Shown piece by piece: positions 52,984 through 61,711 of a DNA stretch of 64,000 nt. Numbering within the stretch: the first letter of the stretch is position 1; every line of letters begins with the position of its first letter. The position numbers and the translations under genes were made by a program. Source of the DNA: Fibrobacter sp. UBA7003 (GTDB lineage: Bacteria; Fibrobacterota; Fibrobacteria; Fibrobacterales; Fibrobacteraceae); contig DJXN01000014.1 in assembly GCA_002449765.1 (NCBI GenBank), positions 251,369-315,368 on the forward strand, given 5' to 3'. The notes under the pieces are model-generated. The model did no database searches. It had not been told where the DNA came from and saw nothing but the letters and a program-made list of their open reading frames with translations.

Positions 52984-55269
52984 TTAGAACCTTCCCACGG
53001 TGAGGCCAGCGTAGAAGCCGGGCCACCAGCGCGCATTATGCCCATTGGCGCTGAAATCGTCGTGGTATTCACTGCGGGGCTTGACAATTACTTTATCTGC
53101 ATTCCCTTCGCTCACTATATTGAGCGTGCCGCCGACAGTCATGCCGAAGCCCGGGAACAGCTTGTGCACGAAGCCCAGGCGCAGGCGGTGATGGAAGTTG
53201 ATGTCGTCCTCGTCCATATCCGTCCCGAATCCTTCACGTGCGTTGAGGAACATGTATTCCAGTTCGAAGTGGTTGCCGTACTTGCCGAATTGCGTACCGA
53301 TACCGAGACCCGTTTCGTACATGTCGGAGAAGTGCTTGAACTTTTCGCCCTTCTCGAATTCGCGGGTGCCTTCGATGGCGGTAAACAGGTAGGCCGTGCC
53401 CAAGTGGAGTGAAAGCCCGAGCGCACCCATCTCGTTTACGGAAGAGGTCACGCTCCAAACGCCATTACCCACGATGTTGATGAGCCCTATCGGGGTGGAT
53501 TCGCAAGTACCGCAGATGTTGATTATACCGACCTGCCTTCCGTTCGCACGGCCCGCGATGTTCATGGTACTCACCTGCGCGCCTTCGACAGTGCCTGCGA
53601 TGTTCATGGCGGCCGTCACCTGCACGTCCGACTTTCCTGCGATATTCATGGCGGCATCAACCTGTACACCCGCCTCGCCCGCAATGTTCAAGGCGGCAGT
53701 CACCTGCACGTCGGCCTGGCCCGCATAGTTTAAAGCCGGAGAAACCTGGGCGCCGTTGAGCGAGTCGGCAATGAAGTTCGCCGTACCCGAAACCTGCGCA
53801 CCCGAAGAATTCTTGCCCGCGATATTGAGCGTCGACGCAATCTGCGCACCGTCAAAGGACTGCGCGTAGTTGATCATGCCGCTAATCTGCGCGCCTTCGA
53901 AATGCGCATTCGCGCCGTTGTAGATGTCGGTCACCTGCAGGCCGTGCATCTCCTTTTTCGCGACGTTCGCGATAAAGCTCAGCTGCGTTCCGAGCATGTA
54001 GTCATCGGCCTCTGCGACAAAGACGCCAATCTGGATTCCCTTGCGCGGATCCTTGTCGCTATCCACCGCGTGGAAGGTCACGCGGTATTTGCCATTGCGA
54101 TCGAGAGAGTCGAGCGAGCACGCGATAGAATCACCCGCAGTGCAGTCACGCAATCCGCCGATTTCGCCACGGAGCGTCGTCTGTTCGGCACTCACGGCGG
54201 CAAACTGCCTGTGCGAAAGCTTTTCGCGGCGGTTGTTCTGGAGCGTCACCGCCGCCTCGCTGAATTCCGCAGGGCGTTCCAGGCGCACGGTGTACTTGCC
54301 GGCAGGGAACCCGAGGCTCATCGCGCGTCCCGCCTTCTTGTAGAGTTCCGCGACGAGTTCGCCTTTTTCATCGCGAATAAACAGGCGGCCATCCACGTCC
54401 TCGTCGAGTTCGAGGCCAGCGCTTGTGCTGCGCAAATCAGTCATCACCACATCGCCCGTTCCCGCGAGGTTCATGTCGCGGCTCGGGTGCTGGGCGCCGC
54501 CCATCGTCTTCTCGGTGCGCTGCAGGGTCTCGTTAAAGGCGAACTGGTAGGCTTCGGACAAAGTGACCTTGCCGTCACCGCTCAGGTCGCCGGCGCCGCG
54601 GAGCCCGCTCACCAGCGAGTGCGTGAAGAACGAGCCCCTGAGCTTGTCGCTTTCCTGGCTAGATTCATCCTGCGTGCTGCTGGTAATGAACGCGTAGCCC
54701 TTCATGTCGCTGCTCTGGTCCACCATGAACGCAGGCACCGCCACACCGCCCTTCAGGCGTGTGATAGCACCCGAGCCGCAGGCATCGATAACTGCAATCT
54801 TCACGTCGGCCTTCATCGCGTCGATGCGCTTGCGCAGTTCCTTCCAGGCATAAACCTCATTACCCAGGCGCAGGCCCTTCTCGTCGGCGTGCCCACTGTA
54901 GTAAAACAGCACCTCGTTGCGGCCCGCAGCGTTCTTGCCCTGCGCGATTTTCGCGTCAAGACCGTCGAGTTGCTTCTGGAGGGCGGCCACGCCCGGCTCC
55001 TTCACGAGCACCACGTTACCCGCCTGCACGCCGCCCATCTCACCGAGCACCTTCGCGAACGACTTCGCGTCACTTTCCGCATAGCGAAGCACCGGCCGGC
55101 CCTGCCCGCCATAGTTCGCGCTCACCGCCACCACGTAGCGGTTGATGCGCGCGTTATCGCCCTGCTGGGCCGCATTCGCATTAGAAGCCGCAGCGAAAAA
55201 AAGAATTGCAATCAGTGAAATTATATGGAGCGTAATCGACGCGTCCAACTTTTCGATAATGTTCTTCAT
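52984..55269 (-). CDS. secreted caspase-fold protease with NIAG repeats and C-terminal barrel
   Basis: Start at ATG 55269 (761 aa), which gives the signal peptide ITLHIISLIAILFFAAASNA. The caspase domain (about 43-315) has catalytic His 127 (FYYSGHADEKG) and Cys 164 (VIDACGSGA), and an EF-hand-like loop at 228-239 (DLSGDGKVTLSE). A PEGA-like segment follows (about 330-380), then about 15 repeats of 14-20 residues of the type GAQVS---NIAG (about 480-640) and a final barrel ending VGRF. NIAG-type repeats with a barrel resemble surface-repeat proteins described in Leptospira and Fibrobacter. It is the last gene of the ECF operon. The combination suggests an envelope-located, calcium-responsive protease. 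Confidence 0.85.
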   Translation of the reverse strand: MKNIIEKLDASITLHIISLIAILFFAAASNANAAQQGDNARINRYVVAVSANYGGQGRPVLRYAESDAKSFAKVLGEMGGVQAGNVVLVKEPGVAALQKQLDGLDAKIAQGKNAAGRNEVLFYYSGHADEKGLRLGNEVYAWKELRKRIDAMKADVKIAVIDACGSGAITRLKGGVAVPAFMVDQSSDMKGYAFITSSTQDESSQESDKLRGSFFTHSLVSGLRGAGDLSGDGKVTLSEAYQFAFNETLQRTEKTMGGAQHPSRDMNLAGTGDVVMTDLRSTSAGLELDEDVDGRLFIRDEKGELVAELYKKAGRAMSLGFPAGKYTVRLERPAEFSEAAVTLQNNRREKLSHRQFAAVSAEQTTLRGEIGGLRDCTAGDSIACSLDSLDRNGKYRVTFHAVDSDKDPRKGIQIGVFVAEADDYMLGTQLSFIANVAKKEMHGLQVTDIYNGANAHFEGAQISGMINYAQSFDGAQIASTLNIAGKNSSGAQVSGTANFIADSLNGAQVSPALNYAGQADVQVTAALNIAGEAGVQVDAAMNIAGKSDVQVTAAMNIAGTVEGAQVSTMNIAGRANGRQVGIINICGTCESTPIGLINIVGNGVWSVTSSVNEMGALGLSLHLGTAYLFTAIEGTREFEKGEKFKHFSDMYETGLGIGTQFGKYGNHFELEYMFLNAREGFGTDMDEDDINFHHRLRLGFVHKLFPGFGMTVGGTLNIVSEGNADKVIVKPRSEYHDDFSANGHNARWWPGFYAGLTVGRF

Positions 55270-55273
55270 CCTA

Positions 55274-56041
55274 CTATTCCCCAACCTTGCGTAATGTGAT
55301 AGATACGGAGCGCACGCCCTTGCTCTTGAGCAGCGCATCAATGTTGTTCGCGTCCAGCTCGAACGCCGCACGCGACGTGAGCAAGAAGAACTTCTCGAAT
55401 TTCGGCGCGTTGTCGAGCTTGTAGGCGAACGGGAGCGTCGTCATCTTGCCGGGTTCGAGAGCAATCGCCTGCGAGCCATCGGCCATGTGCATCGTGACGG
55501 TCCCGTTTCCATCCATGCTGAAGAGCATTCCGTAGCACTTTTCGGGCACCGCGTAGCGCAACTGGATTTCGTCACCCTCGCGTGCCTCGCCCAGGTTCGA
55601 CATCTGTACCGCGCTGTCGCCAGTCTTCTTCCAGACTTCCATGCGGGCATCCAGACCCTTGATGCGCGTGCCGTCATCCGGGACATCGGCCAAGGCAACA
55701 TCCATCGCCCGCGCACCACCGTCCGTAGCCGGGCCGATCTCGCGCTGGCTAAAGAGCGCCACCGACACCACCGCAAGCACCAGGGCCGCGGCGGCCGCGA
55801 ACTTCACGAAACCGAAACGCGCCACGTTGTCCTTGCGTTCCGCACCATTGTCGCGGGCATCCATCTTCTCCGCGAGCCTCTCGAAAGGCATCTTGCGGAG
55901 AATTGCCGCGTTGTCCTCGCGCAGCAGCTTCACACGATGGGCGAGCATCTCGTCCGTCTTCTCGAGTTCGCGAATCTCGCGCATCTCGCCTTCGGGCAGG
56001 TCGCCCGTAAGGTATCGTTCCAGTTTCCAATCGGGGATCAT
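55274..56041 (-). CDS. membrane anti-sigma-like protein with C-terminal DUF4384-like domain
   Basis: Start at ATG 56041, overlapping the sigma-factor stop (TGATG); the upstream GTG (56044) adds one residue. Residues 1-75 are charged helices like an anti-sigma domain (LERYLTGDLPEGEMREIREL). One TM helix follows (about 80-100, FVKFAAAAALVLAVVSVALF), then a periplasmic domain with DEIQLRYAVPEKCYGMLFSM and MADGSQAIALEPGKMTTLPF, like DUF4384 domains that often accompany caspase-fold proteins. It has no zinc motif (HxxxCxxC). Position and topology make it the probable sensor and inhibitor of the ECF factor. Confidence 0.75.
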   Translation of the reverse strand: MIPDWKLERYLTGDLPEGEMREIRELEKTDEMLAHRVKLLREDNAAILRKMPFERLAEKMDARDNGAERKDNVARFGFVKFAAAAALVLAVVSVALFSQREIGPATDGGARAMDVALADVPDDGTRIKGLDARMEVWKKTGDSAVQMSNLGEAREGDEIQLRYAVPEKCYGMLFSMDGNGTVTMHMADGSQAIALEPGKMTTLPFAYKLDNAPKFEKFFLLTSRAAFELDANNIDALLKSKGVRSVSITLRKVGE

Positions 56042-56544
56042 CACTTTACCTCCAGATTCTTTACCTTGGCCTGCAGGCCACGCAAACGCTTGCGCACACC
56101 ACTCACCGAGAGCCCAACCTCGCGGGCAGTCTCCTCGAGCGTCATGCCGTCCACAAAATGCAGCACGGCCATCGTGCGGCTAGACTCCGGCTCGTGCGAG
56201 AACAGTTTCGCGAGGATTCCCTTCGCCTCCTGTTCTTCATGGTCTTCGTCCGCGCAGGCAATAGTCAACAACAGTTCGTTCGAATCCACATCGAGGCCTC
56301 GGCGGTGCTTGTCTCGGATGCGGTTCAGGCAGAGCCTGGTCGCCGTATTCCACAAGAGGCTGCTCGGCTGCGTCGCGTCGAGGCGGTCCCAATGCTCAAA
56401 AACGCGTAAAAACACGTTCTGCATCATGTCCTGGGCCTCGGATTCGTCCCTGAGCATATAGAGGCAGCGCCTGAAAACCATCGGGGCGTAGGTCTCGTAC
56501 AGCCCGGACATTTTCTCGCGATTTGCCTGATTATTGCCCTTCAT
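56041..56544 (-). CDS. ECF-type RNA polymerase sigma factor
   Basis: The 167-residue protein has region 2 (LYETYAPMVFRRCLYMLRDE, then SEAQDMMQNVFLRVFEHWD) and region 4 (VLHFVDGMTLEETAREVGLS, VSGVRKRLRGLQ), with the compact ECF size. It heads the operon sigma/anti-sigma/caspase with overlapping stops and starts. Such factors usually activate their own promoter. The bipartite motif just upstream (56553-56580) is a candidate and also occurs before the TonB receptor gene. Confidence 0.93.
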   Translation of the reverse strand: MKGNNQANREKMSGLYETYAPMVFRRCLYMLRDESEAQDMMQNVFLRVFEHWDRLDATQPSSLLWNTATRLCLNRIRDKHRRGLDVDSNELLLTIACADEDHEEQEAKGILAKLFSHEPESSRTMAVLHFVDGMTLEETAREVGLSVSGVRKRLRGLQAKVKNLEVK

Positions 56545-56552
56545 GCTAGTAT

Positions 56553-56580
56553 AACACCTATGGAGGTAAAAAGTGTCACC
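56553..56580 (-). promoter_or_regulatory. bipartite promoter/operator motif, copy B (ECF operon)
   Basis: Minus strand: GGTGACACTTTT (56580-56569), ten bases, GGTGTT (56558-56553), then ATACTAGC and the ATG at 56544. A TAAATTTG box lies just upstream (56589-56582), so either the motif is an ECF-type promoter giving a leaderless message, or it lies in the leader of a TAAATTTG promoter and binds a regulator. Confidence 0.6.
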
Positions 56581-56600
56581 GCAAATTTAAAAAAAAACTC

Positions 56601-56628
56601 AAAAACCCCGCTAGCGCGCTAGCGAGGT
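56601..56628 (-). terminator. terminator of the FISUMP gene at 56736
   Basis: A near-perfect palindrome CGCTAGCGCGCTAGCG with flanking CC/GG is followed, on the minus strand, by GGGGTTTTTGAG. Confidence 0.7.
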
Positions 56629-56640
56629 CATTTCTTTCTA

Positions 56641-56655
56641 ACAAACGGCTTGCCA
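56641..56655 (+). repeat. short repeat downstream of FISUMP genes, copy 1
   Basis: ACAAACGGCTTGCCA occurs here and again at 61657-61671, in both cases between a FISUMP gene's stop and its terminator. Each is followed by an imperfect hairpin (GGGACTTCTACGGAGTCCC here; GCACTACTTCGTAGTGC there). It probably reflects duplication of the 3' region with the gene. Confidence 0.6.
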
Positions 56656-56735
56656 GGGGACTTCTACGGAGTCCCTCGCTAATCGGCTCGGCAATGCAAA
56701 AACGCAAGCATTTCTGCGCTGCTCTCGCCTCATTG

Positions 56736-57572
56736 CTAGTCTTTCACGCAGCGGACAGAGAACCCGGAGTTCTTGTGGAAGCCATACTCACTCACCCCTT
56801 TGCTGTTGTAGTTCATGGTCTTAGCATCCGCATAGTAGTCGTCGTCGCTATCAGAAGTCCAAAAGGTTGTGCAGTAGCCCTCACCCACGTACCCTTCAAT
56901 TGCACTCCTGATGCCAACAGGCAATACGGCAAAGGAATAGATATCGGAGCCATTGCCGTTATCGGCCCAACCACTTGTCGTTTTGAGCCTCTCCGCCGCC
57001 GTCGATGTATACCCGTCTAATATAAATAGCCTACCCCATTCTAATTCCGTTGGCAGGTGCCAGCCCTCGGGGCAAATACCACGCACCGGGTATGTCGGCG
57101 AGCACATCGTTTCATCGCCGCAACCTTTGCCATTCGTGCTCCACCTGCCCACGCTATCCATTGCGGCGGACCACGTGTAAAGGCGACCGTATTTGGCGCA
57201 GTTGGCAGGATCATTGTCATAGCACCAACTCGTGGAATCGAAGGTAATATCGCCACTTTCAAAGGGAACACCTGTGTAGGCGTAGTTCAAATTCTCCGCC
57301 ATCCAGATTTGTCTGCCGATTTTTACAATCTTGTATATTTGCCCGTCACGCCCATCAGTCATAGTTCCTGTAACTCCATCTTCAAAGAAACTGATACTCG
57401 ACGCATCACTTGATAACGATTCCGCAGAACTACTACTTGAACCGTCGCAGTCCTCGCAAACAGACGAAGACGAATCCTCGTCAGGGCGGGTTGTAAAACC
57501 GCTGCTGTCGTCATCGCCGCAAGCCGCAAACAAGAATGCAGACACGGCACATATTGCCAAAACTCTTTTCAT
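56736..57572 (-). CDS. FISUMP-domain lipoprotein with one FISUMP domain
   Basis: A 278-residue protein: lipoprotein signal (MKRVLAICAVSAFLFAAC-GD), Ser-rich linker, and one FISUMP domain (GRDGQIYKIVKIGRQIWMAE, KYGRLYTWSAAMDS, VRGICPEGWHLPTELEWGRL, GFSVRCVKD). It is the smallest of four paralogues in the window and lies 24 bp downstream of the next one on the same strand, so the two are probably co-transcribed. Confidence 0.87.
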   Translation of the reverse strand: MKRVLAICAVSAFLFAACGDDDSSGFTTRPDEDSSSSVCEDCDGSSSSSAESLSSDASSISFFEDGVTGTMTDGRDGQIYKIVKIGRQIWMAENLNYAYTGVPFESGDITFDSTSWCYDNDPANCAKYGRLYTWSAAMDSVGRWSTNGKGCGDETMCSPTYPVRGICPEGWHLPTELEWGRLFILDGYTSTAAERLKTTSGWADNGNGSDIYSFAVLPVGIRSAIEGYVGEGYCTTFWTSDSDDDYYADAKTMNYNSKGVSEYGFHKNSGFSVRCVKD

Positions 57573-57596
57573 TGTCCTAACCTCTCTACCCTAAAA

Positions 57597-60500
57597 TTAG
57601 TCCTTGATGCAGCGGACAGAGTACCCGTAGTCCTTGCCGCTGCCGTACAAGTCAGCTTTGTCGAATTCGTCGTCCAAGCCCACGATATATGTGCGGGAAC
57701 TATTGTACTCAGAGGAACTCCAGAAGTACGCATGGTAGCCAACGTTGTTGTAACCAGTGGCGTCCCTGAGGCCAGCAGGCAACGCCGAGAAGGAATAGGC
57801 ATCCGTGCCGTATCCGTCGCGGACCCAGCCGCCAGGAACGCTGGACCAGCTGATAGTGGAGCTGAGCATCTTGCCCGCCGTTGACGCTCCACCGACAGCA
57901 GTAAACAATGTATTCCACTCCGCCTTATCCGGCAGATGCCAGCCCTCGGGGCATATGCCTCGCACCGGGTAAATCGGAGTACATTGCACGCCATAGCCGC
58001 AGTCCTTGCCATTCGTAGACCACGTTCCCACACTGTCCATCGCTGCAGCCCAGGTGTAAAGGCGACCATATTTGATGCAGTTGGCAGGGTCGTTACTAAA
58101 GCACCAACTAGTGGAATCGGAGGTGTAGCCACTATTATTATAGAGAACGCCAGTGTATGCGTAGTTCAAATTCTCCGCCATCCACACCTGACTGCCGATT
58201 TCTACGGTCTTGTAAGTTTGGCCGTCGCGGGAGTCCGTCATGGTTCCCGTAACTACTGTAGAAGGATCTACATACCCTTCAGGGACACTGCTGCTTGACA
58301 CGCTTGTCACGCTGCTACTGGACTTCGTTTCATCAACGCTAGAACTTGAAGAAGGTCTTACCGGTGCAGTCGAAGGATCCCCTTTGACGCAACGGACACT
58401 TTGTCCATAAGACTTGCTATTCTGATACGTATAAGAATTGGTATAAACGTTGTTTATATTGAAATACCGGCCATCATTGGCACTGTATTCAGTAGCGCTC
58501 CAGTAATAAACATCCGAGCCCACCTTTTCCCATTTAGTAGCAGAAATTCTTCCGGTCGGGAGTGCGGCAAAGCCGTAAAGATCCGTACCGTTGTTGTCAG
58601 GCGTTCCGGCGTAGTTCCATCCAGTCAACGCCTTGAGTGGTTCACCAGATACAGGGGCATTTCCTAATGCCACGCTCAATAGGCCCCATTCATAGATTGA
58701 CGGCAAATGCCAGCCGTCAGGGCAAATTCCCTGCACAGCTCGATCAAGTCCGCACTTTTTGCCATAGCCGCAATCCAACGGAGCCTCGGCATCGTTCGCT
58801 AGTGCTACCGAGTCAATCGCAGCGGCCCAGCTGTAATAACGGCCACTCACCTTGCATTTTTTTTCATCACCCTGATAGCACCAGTTGCCGCCCTTCAAGC
58901 TAGGCGTCCTATTGCTATCGGCATAATTCAAATTCTCCGCCATCCACACCTGCGAATAATTTGAGTCTGGCACTTCAATTTTCACGACCTTGTAAACCTG
59001 CTTGTCACGCGGGTCGATTATCGAGTCGTACTTGATATTCGGATTCAGGCGAGTTTCCTTGGGCACATCCCAGCTCCACCCATCAGAATAACTGCTACTC
59101 GATTTCGCCAGGCTACTGCTAGAGCCAGCCACTGGGGATTCGCCTTTCAAGCAACGGACCGAACTCCCGATATACTTGTTACTGTAGAACTTGCGTACAA
59201 TGGTATCCGTGTACAATCTTATACCATACGCATAATCATCGTACCCTTCGTACCATTCAGAAGTCCAGAAGACAGCAGCCTCGCCCACAAAGTCCTTGCT
59301 CCCCCAGCCACCAGCGGGCAACACAGTGAAGCCGAAATCATCCGTACCATTGCCGTTACTATTCCAGCCACTCGTAGACTTGAGTTTCATGCCTGCAATC
59401 GAATCCCCACCAACCGCAGCGAGCAGCATTCTCCATTCCGCAGTATCAGGCAGGTGCCAGCCGCTAGGGCATGCATCCATTGCCGCACTCCATTCATAAA
59501 GGCGACCATACTTTGCACAGTATTCAGCAGAATCATTATAGCAGTAACTGGAATCCGTTTCAAAGTTCAGGTTTTCCGCCATCCACACCTGATCACCGAT
59601 TGTTACGGTCCTGTAAACCTGGCCGTCGCGGGTATCCGTCAGGGTATTCTTTTCGGCATTGTACGTCGTGTCATGGGAAGAACTGCTGGATGTCATGCCG
59701 GCCGATGTGCCGGCATCACCGTTTTTACTACTGCTCGACTTCGGTGTGACGATTAAGACAACGCTGTCGCCGTCCGCGTAGGCTTCGATGAACTTCTCGA
59801 ATGCGGGCACGGTATCCCCGAGGTCCCAGGCTTCCACATTCTTGCGGATGGAATCGAGCCCGCCATTTGCCGTAGCCTCGACCGCCCATTCCGAAATCGT
59901 TTTTTTCGTGCCGGAATCTTTCCACTTGCCGGTTTCCGCGAACGATTCTACGAACTTTTCCATACGCGTAACAAGTCCCGCGTCATCCGTTTCCGCCTGC
60001 ATCATCACGCTCACGGCAAGCAGCGCCGCGTTCTCGTCGCCCGACTCGAAGATATTCAGGTTTTCGAACTCCACGAAGTCGCCCTTGATGTCGAATGCCG
60101 CAAGCACTTCCTTTTCGGCCCGCGCCTTCGCGTCTGCAAATTTCTTGCCCTTTTCCGTCACGAGGAACATCAGGCGTTCGTATTCCAGTTCGGTAAGCAC
60201 ATTGATGTTCACGTTCTTGCGGTCCTTCAAGTTCGTCAATGCATGGAGCGTCAACTCCTCCGAGGACTTCTTGCCGGTAATTTCGCTGCGGTATTCACCC
60301 GTCACCTCGAACAGCGCACACGTGGACTTGAGCGACACATCCTCGACAGTAAAGTCGCCCTTGTCGCTCTTGACCTTGCCCTCAAACACCTCGTCCGTGA
60401 ACTTGAGCGTCTTGCAGTCGATTCCCTGCACCGTCACCGTAGCGCCCTTCACGAACGGGCCCTTCTGCGAAACGCCCGCCACGTCCAGATTGGCGACAAT

Positions 60501-60635
60501 GCCGGTATCCTCCGTAGAGCCGCCCGCAAAACCGCTGTCATCGTCAGAACACGCCGTTGCGACAATCGACGCCATTGCCAGCGGCATTATCCAAACAACG
60601 CCACTGCGAAACATATCACTCAGGTTACTTTTCAT
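57597..60635 (-). CDS. FISUMP-domain lipoprotein with three FISUMP domains
   Basis: The 1012-residue protein starts at ATG 60635 after GTAGGACGAG. The signal ends in VATAC-SDDD. A unique N-terminal region (about 45-300) has a beta-sandwich-like start (GVSQKGPFVKGATVTVQGID) and a helical part (LTELEYERLMFLVTEKGKKF). Three FISUMP domains follow, separated by Ser-rich linkers; they open with TRDGQVYRTVTIGDQVWMAE, PRDKQVYKVVKIEV and SRDGQTYKTVEIGSQVWMAE. The second has a short insert before QVWMAENLN. The helical region is nearly the same in the next paralogue (61712). It lies 20 bp downstream of a TIGR02147 gene and is probably co-expressed with it. Confidence 0.9.
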   Translation of the reverse strand: MKSNLSDMFRSGVVWIMPLAMASIVATACSDDDSGFAGGSTEDTGIVANLDVAGVSQKGPFVKGATVTVQGIDCKTLKFTDEVFEGKVKSDKGDFTVEDVSLKSTCALFEVTGEYRSEITGKKSSEELTLHALTNLKDRKNVNINVLTELEYERLMFLVTEKGKKFADAKARAEKEVLAAFDIKGDFVEFENLNIFESGDENAALLAVSVMMQAETDDAGLVTRMEKFVESFAETGKWKDSGTKKTISEWAVEATANGGLDSIRKNVEAWDLGDTVPAFEKFIEAYADGDSVVLIVTPKSSSSKNGDAGTSAGMTSSSSSHDTTYNAEKNTLTDTRDGQVYRTVTIGDQVWMAENLNFETDSSYCYNDSAEYCAKYGRLYEWSAAMDACPSGWHLPDTAEWRMLLAAVGGDSIAGMKLKSTSGWNSNGNGTDDFGFTVLPAGGWGSKDFVGEAAVFWTSEWYEGYDDYAYGIRLYTDTIVRKFYSNKYIGSSVRCLKGESPVAGSSSSLAKSSSSYSDGWSWDVPKETRLNPNIKYDSIIDPRDKQVYKVVKIEVPDSNYSQVWMAENLNYADSNRTPSLKGGNWCYQGDEKKCKVSGRYYSWAAAIDSVALANDAEAPLDCGYGKKCGLDRAVQGICPDGWHLPSIYEWGLLSVALGNAPVSGEPLKALTGWNYAGTPDNNGTDLYGFAALPTGRISATKWEKVGSDVYYWSATEYSANDGRYFNINNVYTNSYTYQNSKSYGQSVRCVKGDPSTAPVRPSSSSSVDETKSSSSVTSVSSSSVPEGYVDPSTVVTGTMTDSRDGQTYKTVEIGSQVWMAENLNYAYTGVLYNNSGYTSDSTSWCFSNDPANCIKYGRLYTWAAAMDSVGTWSTNGKDCGYGVQCTPIYPVRGICPEGWHLPDKAEWNTLFTAVGGASTAGKMLSSTISWSSVPGGWVRDGYGTDAYSFSALPAGLRDATGYNNVGYHAYFWSSSEYNSSRTYIVGLDDEFDKADLYGSGKDYGYSVRCIKD

Positions 60636-60655
60636 CTCGTCCTACTCCCTTGTTT

Positions 60656-61483
60656 TTAAATCTTTTTTTCCAGGCGTTCGCTCAACGGGAACAACTGCAA
60701 GTTCATACGGTAAACCTGTTCGGTCTCGTCGTCTTCTGTTGCAATCGCCACGATGCGGCGGCGGAATTCCGCGATCTCCTTCCTGATTTTTTCATACGCC
60801 TGGCGCGTAAGCCCGATCGTAACTCCCGACATGTCGCGTTCCGAAAGCGGCAGGTCCAAGGCCTTCACCGCAAGCTCCCCCATCTGCCGCTGCATATCGC
60901 GGGCAGCCACCGGCACCGCATCCACGGAGACCATCGACACGGACTTTTCCGTCTGGTGGTAAACGCCGTTTTTGCCCTTCTTCAAAAGCTTCGCCTTCAC
61001 CAGAAAGTCGAGCGTCTCGGAAACCTCCGTCGCCGAAATCTTCGGCTTGCAGGCATGCGCAATCTCGAGCGGTTTCGCTCCTGGCATCTGCACCGCCAGC
61101 TCGCGGATTACCGGATTTTTCCACGACTTGAAATAATCGAATTCCTCGCTCCCGAGCACGCGCACCTTGTGCGCCCGCGCCAATGCGCAGCGTTCCTCGA
61201 AAGCAGCCCGTTTCGCTACATCGCTCTTGGCATGCGCATACGAGACCATCAGTACAAAGTAAGTGCTCTCGAAACCTGCAAGCCCCATGGCGTTCGCGAC
61301 CGAGCCCGCCACGCCGATGCTCAGGTTCTTCTTGCCTTCGCACACATATTTCAGGTAAACCGGCGACGTGAACCCGGCATCGCGCGCAAACTCGCGCCAC
61401 GTAAAGGCCGAACTGCGCTTGCGTTCATCGTAGTAGTCCTGGATGAACTTGCGGTAGTCCGTATATTCGACGATATCCTTCAT
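60656..61483 (-). CDS. TIGR02147 family protein, copy 2
   Basis: This 275-residue protein is a paralogue of 31225-32055: IVEYTDYRKFIQDYYDERKR, FTWREFARDAGFTSPVYLKY, FDYFKSWKNPVIRELAVQMP and C-terminal VYRMNLQLFPLSERL. The helix-turn-helix-like start suggests a regulator. A TATATTTATTCTC box ends just before its ATG (61483), hinting at a nearly leaderless transcript. It leads a run of three minus-strand genes: regulator, three-domain FISUMP, one-domain FISUMP. Confidence 0.88.
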   Translation of the reverse strand: MKDIVEYTDYRKFIQDYYDERKRSSAFTWREFARDAGFTSPVYLKYVCEGKKNLSIGVAGSVANAMGLAGFESTYFVLMVSYAHAKSDVAKRAAFEERCALARAHKVRVLGSEEFDYFKSWKNPVIRELAVQMPGAKPLEIAHACKPKISATEVSETLDFLVKAKLLKKGKNGVYHQTEKSVSMVSVDAVPVAARDMQRQMGELAVKALDLPLSERDMSGVTIGLTRQAYEKIRKEIAEFRRRIVAIATEDDETEQVYRMNLQLFPLSERLEKKI

Positions 61484-61618
61484 GAGAATAAATATAGGTT
61501 TTCATTTCCACTTATGGGATACAAAATTAGCGTTTTTGATCAAATTTTACCATTTTTTGCCATTTTAACAAATTTTAGCATTTTGGAATACAAGCAACGT
61601 ATCCCCAGAATACAGGAA

Positions 61619-61643
61619 AACCCCGCCATCGCTGGCGGGGTTT
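61619..61643 (-). terminator. bidirectional terminator between the FISUMP array and TIGR02147 gene
   Basis: AACCCCGCCA-TCGC-TGGCGGGGTT forms a strong stem with T-rich flanks on both strands. On the minus strand it ends the gene at 61712. The repeat ACAAACGGCTTGCCA (61657-61671) lies between. Confidence 0.85.
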
Positions 61644-61711
61644 CTTCCTCCTCTTGACAAACGGCTTGCCAATCTTGGCACTACTTCGTAGTGCAGACTG
61701 CTGCGCACGGC

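Noticed and set aside
53480..53880. Regularly repeated DNA resembling a CRISPR array
   Set aside because: The repeats encode the NIAG-type protein repeats of the caspase-fold protein, are degenerate at silent positions, stay in frame and have no unique spacers.
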